DNA of 7,274 bases, taken from NCBI GenBank assembly GCA_029240955.1, contig JARDZH010000083.1, positions 1-7,274 on the forward strand, given 5' to 3'. Positions 1 through 5,252 of this stretch are shown here, piece after piece (positions within the stretch are counted from its first letter, which is position 1; every line of letters begins with the position of its first letter). The notes beneath the pieces were generated by a model that made no database searches, had not been told where the DNA came from, and saw only the letters and a program-made list of their open reading frames with translations. A program made the translations under genes and the position numbers. Source of the DNA: Pseudomonas sp. (GTDB taxonomy: Bacteria; Pseudomonadota; Gammaproteobacteria; Pseudomonadales; Pseudomonadaceae).

Positions 1-788
1 GTCGTGAAGGTGTAGAAAATCAGCGAGCCACCAGCGGTGTAACCCAGCACGGTGATGAACGCGGCTTTGTGATGCTTGAACAACGCGCGAATGCTGCCCG
101 CGTCCTTGTCCTCACGGGTCTCAGCGGTGGTGGTCTCGTTCAAGGTCCGACGCAGCAGCAGTGCGATGACCGCAGCAGCCGCGCCAATCACGAACGGGAT
201 ACGCCAGCCGTAGTCGCGCAGTTCTTCGGTGGTAAGAAATTGCTGCAGGATCACCACGGTCAGCACCGCCAGCAGTTGCCCGCCGATCAGCGTGACGTAC
301 TGGAACGAGGCGTAGAACCCACGCTTGCCGCGCAATGCGACCTCGCTCATGTAAGTTGCGGTGGTTCCGTATTCACCGCCCACCGACAGGCCTTGCAGCA
401 GTCGGGCCATCAGCAGCAACGCCGGTGCCCAGGCGCCAATCGAGGCATAAGTCGGCAGACAGGCAATGATCAGCGAGCCGGCGCACATCATGCTCACCGA
501 GATCAGCATGGAGTTCTTGCGGCCGTGTTTGTCGGCAACCCGGCCGAATATCCAGCCGCCGATCGGACGCATCAGAAAGCCGGCCGCGAACACGCCAGCA
601 GTGTTGAGCAACTGGACCGTCGGATCATCGGACGGAAAGAACGCCGGCGCGAAGTAGATTGCACAGAATGCATAGATGTAGAAGTCGAACCACTCAACCA
701 GGTTGCCAGAAGAGGCGCCAACGATGGCGAAGATCCTCTTGCTGCGCTCTTCCCCGGTGTAGTGCGACTCTGTTGTTGTAGTTGTCAT
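1..788 (-). CDS. pcaT: PcaT-type dicarboxylate (3-oxoadipate) MFS permease, C-terminus beyond the window
   Basis: Inner-membrane proton symporter of the metabolite:H+ symporter (KgtP/ShiA-like) branch of the major facilitator superfamily. The first 262 residues are visible; the family is usually about 430 aa, so roughly 170 are missing past the left edge. After a short Thr-rich start (MTTTTTES) come hydrophobic segments at about residues 18-50, 62-80, 95-115, 120-140, 160-183 and 196-213. The MFS motif A loop [10 protein letters not shown] is at 82-91 and the family motif [13 protein letters not shown] at 129-141. The ATG at 788 is preceded by GGAG at a 5-nt spacing. It follows pcaF on the same strand after 141 bp containing a stem-loop. 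The name rests on protein similarity and on its place after pcaF; the substrate (3-oxoadipate, as proposed for P. putida PcaT) is inferred, and a general 2-oxoglutarate/dicarboxylate permease is the alternative. Confidence 0.85.
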   Translation of the reverse strand, partial: MTTTTTESHYTGEERSKRIFAIVGASSGNLVEWFDFYIYAFCAIYFAPAFFPSDDPTVQLLNTAGVFAAGFLMRPIGGWIFGRVADKHGRKNSMLISVSMMCAGSLIIACLPTYASIGAWAPALLLMARLLQGLSVGGEYGTTATYMSEVALRGKRGFYASFQYVTLIGGQLLAVLTVVILQQFLTTEELRDYGWRIPFVIGAAAAVIALLLRRTLNETTTAETREDKDAGSIRALFKHHKAAFITVLGYTAGGSLIFYTFT

Positions 789-852
789 TAGTACTCCATC
801 CAGATTGATAACCAGAAACAATCAGTAACACCCCAGCATGACAAGCACAACA

Positions 853-902
853 ACCCGGATCACAGGTCTGCCTTTTCGTGGAGGCAAAGCCGTGATCCGG
901 GT
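853..902 (-). other. Stem-loop between pcaF and pcaT
   Basis: An 11-bp perfect inverted repeat (853-863 ACCCGGATCAC with 892-902 GTGATCCGGGT) encloses a nested 5-bp stem (TGCCT/AGGCA). On the minus strand it lies 28 bp after the pcaF stop and 64 bp before the pcaT start. The sequence after it is only moderately T-rich (TTGTTGTGCTTGT), so it is not a classic intrinsic terminator. It could be a partial terminator or a 3'-end stabiliser that lowers pcaT expression relative to pcaIJF. Confidence 0.6.
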
Positions 903-929
903 GGTTGATCTTTGGGCCGGTTGCGCCCT

Positions 930-2132
930 TTAAATACGCTCGATGGCCAGCGCCAGCCCCTGTCCGACGCCTACACACATGGTCGCCAGACCACGGCGTC
1001 CGCCGGTTTTTTCAAGCTGATGCAATGCAGTCAGAACCAGACGCGCGCCGCTCATGCCGAGCGGATGACCCAGCGCAATCGCGCCGCCGTTCGGGTTGAC
1101 CTGCGGCGCGTCGTCCGCCAGCCCAAGCCCGCGCAGCACCGCTAGGCTCTGGCTGGCGAACGCTTCGTTAAGCTCGATCACGTCGAAGTCAGCGACCGAA
1201 ACCCCGATGCGCTCGACCAGCTTTTTCACGGCCGGCACCGGGCCGACGCCCATGACGCGCGGCGCGACTGCAGCGCTGGCCATGCCGAGAACCCGCGCAC
1301 GAGGCGTGAGGCCATGCTTTTCGACAGCGTCGGCCGACGCCAGGACCAGTGCGGCCGCCCCATCGTTCACGCCTGAAGCGTTACCAGCGGTCACGCTCTT
1401 GTCCGTGCCGTTGACAGGCTTGAGTTTTGCCAGCGTTTCCAGGCTGGTGTCAGCGCGTGGATGCTCGTCCTTGTCGACGATGGTCTCGCCTTTCTTGTGC
1501 GCCACGTGTACTGGCACGATCTCTTCCTCGAAAAAGCCCGCAGCCTGGGCAACGGCAGTGCGTTGCTGGCTGCGCAGGGCGAAAGCGTCCTGATCGGCTC
1601 GAGAAACCTTGAAGTCGTCCGCCACGTTGTCGCCGGTTTCGGGCATCGAATCGACGCCGTACTTCGCCTTCATGAGCGGGTTCACGAAGCGCCAGCCAAT
1701 GGTGGTGTCTTCGAGTTTCATGTTGCGGGAGAAGGCTGCATCGGCCTTGCCCATGACGAACGGCGCGCGGGACATGGATTCAACGCCGCCGGCAATCGCC
1801 AGGTCCATTTCGCCCGACGCGATGGCCCGGAACGCAGTGCCGATGGCGTCCATGCCCGAGGCGCAGAGCCGGTTGAGCGTGACGCCCGGGACCGTTTCCG
1901 GCAGGCCGGCCAGCAATGCCGCCATGCGGGCCACGTTGCGGTTGTCTTCGCCCGCCTGATTGGCGCAGCCCAGGAAAACTTCGTCGACTGCTGTCCAGTC
2001 GACCGAAGGGTTGCGCTCCATCAGCGCTTTGATCGGCACGGCGGCCAGATCGTCGGCGCGCACTGCCGACAGACCACCGCCGAAGCGGCCGATGGGAGTG
2101 CGAATCGCATCGCAGATAAACACGTCACGCAT
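930..2132 (-). CDS. pcaF: 3-oxoadipyl-CoA thiolase (beta-ketoadipyl-CoA thiolase)
   Basis: Cytoplasmic thiolase for the last step of the beta-ketoadipate pathway: 3-oxoadipyl-CoA plus CoA gives succinyl-CoA and acetyl-CoA. The protein is 400 aa, the normal length. The nucleophile Cys90 sits in NRLCASGMDA, the NEAFA motif is at 322-326, His356 is in GHPLGMSGAR, and the second catalytic Cys386 is in MCVGVGQG, so all thiolase active-site elements are intact. The N-terminal RTPIGRFGG is typical of PcaF/PaaJ thiolases. The ATG overlaps the pcaJ stop by one base (TGATG) and uses AGGAG 7 nt upstream, inside pcaJ, so the two are translationally coupled. Phenylacetate-pathway thiolase (PaaJ) shares the chemistry, but the CoA-transferase neighbours and PcaR control favour PcaF. 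Confidence 0.95.
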   Translation of the reverse strand: MRDVFICDAIRTPIGRFGGGLSAVRADDLAAVPIKALMERNPSVDWTAVDEVFLGCANQAGEDNRNVARMAALLAGLPETVPGVTLNRLCASGMDAIGTAFRAIASGEMDLAIAGGVESMSRAPFVMGKADAAFSRNMKLEDTTIGWRFVNPLMKAKYGVDSMPETGDNVADDFKVSRADQDAFALRSQQRTAVAQAAGFFEEEIVPVHVAHKKGETIVDKDEHPRADTSLETLAKLKPVNGTDKSVTAGNASGVNDGAAALVLASADAVEKHGLTPRARVLGMASAAVAPRVMGVGPVPAVKKLVERIGVSVADFDVIELNEAFASQSLAVLRGLGLADDAPQVNPNGGAIALGHPLGMSGARLVLTALHQLEKTGGRRGLATMCVGVGQGLALAIERI

Positions 2133-2911
2133 CAGGCTTCTCCTGCAACCTGGCCATGAGCGGCAGCGGTTCGCGCTTCCAGCTCACGCAAGGCGGTGAG
2201 TTCGACGTCGGTCGGTTCTTCGGAATAGTGCACTTCGTCGGCGAAACGAATCTTCCAGCCGGTCGCGGCAACGACCTGCTCGCGGGTGACCCCCGGATGC
2301 AGCGTGGTGACCACGAATTCGTTGCTGCCCGCTTCCGGTTCCATGATGCACAGGTCGGTAATGATGCCGACCGGCCCTGCGCCCGGCAGGCCGAGACGCT
2401 TGCGCGAGTCCCCGCCTTCGCCGTGCCCGACCGACGTCACGAAGTCGAGCTTTTCAACGAACGAGCGTGCCGACTGCTTGAGAATGATCAGCACCGATTT
2501 CGCAGAGCCTGCAATCTCTGGCGCGCCACCGGCGCCTGGCAGACGCACTTTCGGGTTGTGGTAATCGCCGACCACGGTGGTGTTGATGTTGCCGAAGCGG
2601 TCGACCTGCGCCGCGCCCAGGAAACCCACGTCCACGCGGCCGCCTTGTAGCCAGTAGCGGAAAATTTCGCTGGTGGCGACTACGGTGTCCGCAGTTTCCG
2701 CCAGCTCGCCGTCACCGATGGACAGCGGCAGGACCGTCGGCTTGGCACCGATCGGGCCGGATTCATAAATCAGCACGACGTCCGGCGACGAGGTCAGACG
2801 CGCAAGGTTGGCGGCCTTGGACGGCAGACCGATGCCGACGAAGCAGACTGCACCGTTACGCAGGCGACGGGCAGCGGCGATGGTCATCATTTCACTGGTG
2901 CTATAGCTCAT
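2132..2911 (-). CDS. pcaJ: 3-oxoadipate CoA-transferase subunit B (CatJ-type)
   Basis: Beta subunit of succinyl-CoA:3-oxoadipate CoA-transferase, which moves CoA from succinyl-CoA to 3-oxoadipate in the cytoplasm. It is 259 aa from the ATG at 2911, which has GGAGG 7 nt upstream; the frame stays open further upstream inside pcaI but without start evidence. Class I CoA-transferase features are present: Glu50 in IYESGPIGA is the likely CoA-thioester-forming residue, and LPGAGGAPE (124-132) is the GxGG oxyanion loop. The sequence resembles, from memory, CatJ of the catechol branch more than the shorter P. putida PcaJ, so catJ is an equally fair name. It overlaps pcaI by 4 nt (ATGA) and pcaF by 1 nt. 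Confidence 0.93.
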   Translation of the reverse strand: MSYSTSEMMTIAAARRLRNGAVCFVGIGLPSKAANLARLTSSPDVVLIYESGPIGAKPTVLPLSIGDGELAETADTVVATSEIFRYWLQGGRVDVGFLGAAQVDRFGNINTTVVGDYHNPKVRLPGAGGAPEIAGSAKSVLIILKQSARSFVEKLDFVTSVGHGEGGDSRKRLGLPGAGPVGIITDLCIMEPEAGSNEFVVTTLHPGVTREQVVAATGWKIRFADEVHYSEEPTDVELTALRELEARTAAAHGQVAGEA

Positions 2912-3768
2912 TGTCTTGCCTCCGCTGCGCTGGCCACTTTGCTCTGAAACTCGCTGAAGTCGTTGGTACCGTGGATGTATTCGTCGATCCAGGCGGTGAA
3001 AGCTTCGCGATCCCGAGCGATAGGGTCCCAGGCCTGATAGAACGGGTTGTCCCGTTCGTAGTAACCGTGCGCATAGGACGGATGTGCGCCGCCGGGTACC
3101 AGGCAAACCGCACTCAGGGCCCAGGTAGGCAACACGCAGGCATTCATCGGTGCGTTGAGGTCGTCGACGATTTCTTCGACAGTCACGATGCAGCGCTTGG
3201 CCGCGAGTGCCGCTTCCTTCTGCGCACCGAGAATGCCCCAGAGCAACACGTTGCCTTTGCGGTCAGCCTTCTGAGCGTGGATCACTGTGATATCCGGACG
3301 CACCGACGGTACGGCTGCGAGCACCTCGCCTGTGAACGGACAGGTCACGGTCTTGATCAGCGGGTTGACCTTAGGCAGATCCGAACCTGCGTAAGCGCGC
3401 AGCACCGCAAACGGCAAGCCGGAAGCACCCGCCACATAGGCGTTGGCGAGGTCGGCATGGCTGTGCTCTTCGATTTCCATCGCGTGCGGCCATTGTTTTT
3501 CGACCGCATCGCGCAGACGGTGCAGCGAGCCGACGCCCGGATTGCCGCCCCACGAAAAGATCAGTCGTTTCGCACAACCGGCGCCGATCAGTTGGTCGTA
3601 GATCAGGTCCGGGGTCATACGAACCAGAGTCAGGTCTTTTTTACCCTGACGAATGATTTCATGACCCGCAGCGGATGGAATCAGATGGGTGAAGCCTTCC
3701 AGCGCAACGGTGTCGCCATCGTTGACCAGTTGCTTCACCGCATCGCGTAAGGAAAGAATTTCAGCCAT
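2908..3768 (-). CDS. pcaI: 3-oxoadipate CoA-transferase subunit A (CatI-type)
   Basis: Alpha subunit of succinyl-CoA:3-oxoadipate CoA-transferase, partner of the next gene. It is 286 aa, the length of the CatI family and clearly longer than the roughly 230-aa PcaI of P. putida. Near the N-terminus VALEGFTHLIPSAAGHE (21-37) corresponds to the CoA-transferase A-subunit glycine loop; FSWGGNPGVGSLHRLRD (71-87) and the long C-terminal extension from about 225 are typical of CatI-like proteins as I remember them. The ATG at 3768 has GGGAG 7 nt upstream. It is the first gene of the pcaIJF(T) operon, expressed from a PcaR-box promoter about 100 bp upstream. The pcaI symbol follows its operon context; catI describes the protein family better. 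Confidence 0.92.
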   Translation of the reverse strand: MAEILSLRDAVKQLVNDGDTVALEGFTHLIPSAAGHEIIRQGKKDLTLVRMTPDLIYDQLIGAGCAKRLIFSWGGNPGVGSLHRLRDAVEKQWPHAMEIEEHSHADLANAYVAGASGLPFAVLRAYAGSDLPKVNPLIKTVTCPFTGEVLAAVPSVRPDITVIHAQKADRKGNVLLWGILGAQKEAALAAKRCIVTVEEIVDDLNAPMNACVLPTWALSAVCLVPGGAHPSYAHGYYERDNPFYQAWDPIARDREAFTAWIDEYIHGTNDFSEFQSKVASAAEARQ

Positions 3769-3803
3769 GACGTGCTCCCGAGCTCACCATCACATTCATC
3801 GAT

Positions 3804-3821
3804 CAGCGCAGGGCTGCGCTG
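3804..3821 (-). other. GC-rich hairpin in the pcaI leader
   Basis: CAGCGCAG and CTGCGCTG form perfect 8-base arms around two bases (a 7-bp stem with a 4-nt loop), 35 bp upstream of the pcaI start and inside its predicted 5' leader. There is no T run, so it is not a terminator. It may protect the 5' end of the mRNA or be a leftover palindrome. Confidence 0.5.
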
Positions 3822-3859
3822 GAATGCAATGAGGTTATGCCTGGGAACGGAGGCAGACA

Positions 3860-3874
3860 ATCCGATAATCGACT
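3860..3874 (-). promoter_or_regulatory. Second, weaker PcaR box at the pcaI promoter
   Basis: The plus-strand core CCGATAATCGA matches GTTCGATAATCGAAC at 11 of 15 positions. Its centre (3867) is 19 bp from that of the stronger box at 3879-3893, the same spacing as in the pcaR promoter. The site is inferred from similarity and spacing. Confidence 0.6.
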
Positions 3875-3893
3875 GAGTGTTCGATTATCGAAC
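3865..3893 (-). promoter_or_regulatory. Predicted pcaIJF promoter (PcaR-activated)
   Basis: Superposing this box pair on the one at pcaR puts -35 GTTCGA (3888-3893) and -10 GATTAT (3865-3870) 17 bp apart, one inside each PcaR box. Both hexamers are poor, as expected for a promoter that needs an activator. The alternative -10 is GATAAT (minus strand of 3884-3889) in the stronger box, with only CGTAAA (3907-3912) as -35. Confidence 0.5.
3879..3893 (-). promoter_or_regulatory. PcaR operator at the pcaI promoter
   Basis: A palindrome with 7-bp perfect arms around one base; the minus strand reads GTTCGATAATCGAAC. It differs at one position from the PcaR box remembered for P. putida (GTTCGATAATCGCAC). 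It lies about 110 bp before pcaI and has a near-identical copy before pcaR. Confidence 0.85.
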
Positions 3894-3914
3894 CACTTCT
3901 ATTGGGTTTACGGA

Positions 3915-4033
3915 CTGTGGGAGGGAGCGCAGCTCGCGACGAATTGCACACGATGCCATGGTGGAAATGCGCCTGAGCATGCTTTCAGGTGTGCCTTGAT
4001 AACCGCTGTCGCGAGCTTCGCTCCCTCCCACAG
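3915..4033. repeat. REPIN-like element, GTGGGAGGGAGC family
   Basis: Two 26-bp arms (3915-3940 and 4008-4033) in opposite orientation match at 25 of 26 positions, starting CTGTGGGAGGGAGC and ending CTCGCGAC. They enclose 67 bp with a smaller CCTGA/TCAGG stem. This is the structure of Pseudomonas REP doublets (REPINs), non-autonomous repeats thought to be moved by RAYT transposases encoded elsewhere. It sits just upstream of the pcaI promoter. Confidence 0.8.
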
Positions 4034-4070
4034 GGTGCCCCCGGCCTTATACGTCGCTTGTTCCGGCCTC

Positions 4071-4135
4071 TCGCCAGCAAGCTGGCTCCTACGTGCGGGG
4101 CGGCGCGATTTGCGTAGGAGCCAGCTTGCTGGCGA
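4071..4135. repeat. REPIN-like element, GTAGGAGCCAGC family
   Basis: A perfect 23-bp inverted repeat (4071-4093 and 4113-4135) with a 19-nt GC-rich loop. Each arm holds its own small palindrome (GCCAGC-AA-GCTGGC). The arm sequence belongs to a different Pseudomonas REP family from the neighbouring element, 37 bp away. It lies 45 bp past the pcaR stop, so in RNA it would fold strongly after pcaR; no T tract follows on the minus strand. Confidence 0.82.
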
Positions 4136-4180
4136 AGCGATGTCATGCACAACGCCGCTCTGAGAACAATGCTGCCCGCA

Positions 4181-5023
4181 TCAGGTAAACAGCTGCGTAC
4201 TCAAATCCCGGCTCGCATCGAGCATGATCGGCAGGAAGCGCTGCTCCAGTTCACTGCGCGCCACCCTTCCTGCGCTGGTGCTAACATTCAGCGCGGCCAG
4301 CACTTGTCCTGAAGCATCATAGACCGGTACCGCGATAGAGCGCAGACCTTGCTCCAGCTCCTGATCGACGATACACCAGCCCTGCTGACGCACCTGTTGC
4401 AAGCATTCGAGCAACGCTTCCGTGGTCCGAATGGTTCGGCTGGTCTTGGGCTGCAGATCCACATGATCCAGGTATTCCCGCAACGAAACATCATCCAGCG
4501 CAGCGAGCAGAATCCGGCCCATGGACGTGCAATACGCCGGCAGCCGGCCGCCGACAGACAAGTCCACCGAAATCAGGCGCTGGGTAGTCGCCGACCGAGC
4601 GATGTACAGAATGTCGTCCCCTTCCAGCGTTGCCATGTTGCAGGCTTCGTGCAGTTGGTCGCTCATGCGGTCCAGATAAGGCTGCGACGACACTGCCAGG
4701 GGTGTGGACGACAAGTAAGCGTGACCCAGGGTCAGCACTTTCGGCAGCAGAGAATAGGTCCGGCCATCCGTGGTCGCGTAGCCGAGTTTGATCAGCGTAT
4801 GCAGGCAGCGGCGGACGGCGGCTCGCGGTATCTCGGTGCGATGGCTGATCTGGGCGATGGTCAGATGGCGCTTGCGCTCCTGAAAGGCATGAATGACGGC
4901 GAGACCTCGCGCCAATGAGGTCATGAAATCCGGATCCCCCGTCAGCGCCTGAATGCGCTTGGCCGGAGACGCCACGATTGGCGGAGCCAGCGAAGCAAAG
5001 GAATTTCGCAGTTCGTCGTTCAT
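4181..5023 (-). CDS. pcaR: IclR-family regulator PcaR of the beta-ketoadipate pathway
   Basis: DNA-binding regulator that, by analogy with P. putida, responds to 3-oxoadipate, activates pca operons and represses its own gene. The protein is 280 aa. A short N-terminal tail leads to PPIVASPAKRIQALTGD (14-30), the winged helix-turn-helix covers about 33-95 (ISHRTEIPRAAVRRCLHTL, recognition helix about 65-78), and the IclR effector domain spans about 110-275, with GGRLPAYCTSMGR at 158-170 and QELEQGLRSIAVPV at 221-234. The ATG at 5023 is chosen because GAGGG lies 7 nt upstream; an in-frame GTG at 5029 has no room for a ribosome site. Two PcaR boxes cover its own promoter. PobR-like IclR regulators are the nearest alternative, but the boxes and the pca genes next to it make PcaR very likely. 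Confidence 0.93.
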   Translation of the reverse strand: MNDELRNSFASLAPPIVASPAKRIQALTGDPDFMTSLARGLAVIHAFQERKRHLTIAQISHRTEIPRAAVRRCLHTLIKLGYATTDGRTYSLLPKVLTLGHAYLSSTPLAVSSQPYLDRMSDQLHEACNMATLEGDDILYIARSATTQRLISVDLSVGGRLPAYCTSMGRILLAALDDVSLREYLDHVDLQPKTSRTIRTTEALLECLQQVRQQGWCIVDQELEQGLRSIAVPVYDASGQVLAALNVSTSAGRVARSELEQRFLPIMLDASRDLSTQLFT

Positions 5024-5040
5024 TACCACACCCTCGTCAT
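5023..5040 (-). CDS. Five-codon upstream ORF in the pcaR leader (MTRVW)
   Basis: An ATG at 5040 opens five codons (Met-Thr-Arg-Val-Trp) whose TAA overlaps the pcaR ATG as TAATG. A weak AGAAG precedes it, and the pcaR Shine-Dalgarno GAGGG lies inside it. The geometry would allow translational coupling, but so short an ORF can arise by chance. Confidence 0.25.
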   Translation of the reverse strand: MTRVW

Positions 5041-5093
5041 TCTTCTACAGCCCACGCAGGCCGTGCCGCTGCAACGCCTGGCACAGACGCGCT

Positions 5094-5108
5094 GTGCGAT
5101 TATCGAAC
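5094..5108 (-). promoter_or_regulatory. PcaR operator over the pcaR -10
   Basis: The minus strand reads GTTCGATAATCGCAC, identical to the P. putida PcaR box as I remember it. It contains the predicted pcaR -10 (GATAAT), so bound PcaR would block RNA polymerase: autorepression. Confidence 0.85.
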
Positions 5109-5127
5109 GAGTGGCCGATAATCGCAA
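5099..5127 (-). promoter_or_regulatory. Predicted pcaR promoter
   Basis: The minus strand has -35 TTGCGA (5122-5127) and -10 GATAAT (5099-5104) 17 bp apart, matching sigma-70 consensus at 4/6 and 5/6. Each hexamer lies inside one PcaR box. Transcription would start near 5092, giving a leader of about 70 nt. Confidence 0.65.
5113..5127 (-). promoter_or_regulatory. Second PcaR box over the pcaR -35
   Basis: The plus strand GGCCGATAATCGCAA matches the PcaR box at 12 of 15 positions. It is centred at 5120, 19 bp from the perfect box, and abuts a TTGACC hexamer (5128-5133) that could be the -35 of a divergent promoter. Confidence 0.65.
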
Positions 5128-5156
5128 TTGACCCCCTGCAAATATACTTATACCTT
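5128..5156 (+). promoter_or_regulatory. Possible divergent plus-strand promoter
   Basis: TTGACC (5128-5133) is a 5/6 match to the -35. Candidate -10s are TACCTT at 17 bp spacing (weak) or TATACC at 15 bp (short spacing). AT-rich ATATACTTATACC follows. This would drive the candidate RNA ending at 5250. No single -10 is convincing. Confidence 0.3.
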
Positions 5157-5159
5157 TAC

Positions 5160-5252
5160 CCCCTGCCATGAAGTGACTTCTTGGAAATACTGGTCAGGTA
5201 CCCACTGAGAAGTCCTGGGCAGCGGCCTTGCCTGACAGCAAGGCCGTTTTCA
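5160..5252 (+). ncRNA. Candidate small RNA divergent from pcaR
   Basis: About 90 nt of foldable sequence between a possible promoter and a strong terminator, with no plausible protein gene. Visible structure: CTGCC (5163-5167) with GGCAG (5218-5222), GACTTCT (5175-5181) with AGAAGTC (5208-5214), and an alternative hairpin CCATGAAGTGACTTCTTGG (5166-5184). GTCAGG (5193-5198) is complementary to CCTGAC (5231-5236) in the terminator loop, so a kissing contact is possible. I do not recognise it as a known RNA family. The start is only approximate. Confidence 0.35.
5223..5250 (+). terminator. Strong intrinsic terminator, plus strand
   Basis: A 9-bp perfect stem (CGGCCTTGC / GCAAGGCCG) with a CTGACA loop is followed by TTTTCATT. 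The T run is only on the plus-strand side, and on that strand no gene precedes it within the window's intergenic region; pcaR points away. It therefore implies a short unannotated transcript upstream. Confidence 0.85.

Noticed and set aside
69..791. Plus-strand 240-codon open frame at the left edge
   Set aside because: It is antisense to pcaT; its protein is low-complexity His/Gln/Arg-rich, while the opposite strand gives a clear MFS permease.
1461..2159. Plus-strand 232-codon open frame
   Set aside because: Antisense shadow of pcaF, whose thiolase active site is intact.
2132..3106. Longer 324-aa version of PcaJ starting at 3106
   Set aside because: The extra 65 residues lie inside pcaI and resemble no CoA-transferase; the start at 2911 has GGAGG at good spacing and gives the family length of 259 aa.
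2911..3750. Plus-strand 279-codon open frame
   Set aside because: Antisense shadow of pcaI, with no family-like features.
3915..4135. CRISPR array
   Set aside because: The repeats are inverted pairs of two different sequences with unequal spacing, not direct repeats with regular spacers.
4071..4135. Classic intrinsic terminator for pcaR
   Set aside because: The stem is strong but no T tract follows on the minus strand, and it matches a dispersed REP family; it may still affect the pcaR 3' end.
3837..4163. Open frames on both strands between pcaI and pcaR
   Set aside because: They run through the REPIN arms; the palindromic arms give mirrored peptides on the two strands, a repeat artefact.
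5027..5029. GTG start for pcaR two codons upstream
   Set aside because: No ribosome site fits before it, whereas the ATG at 5023 has GAGGG 7 nt upstream.
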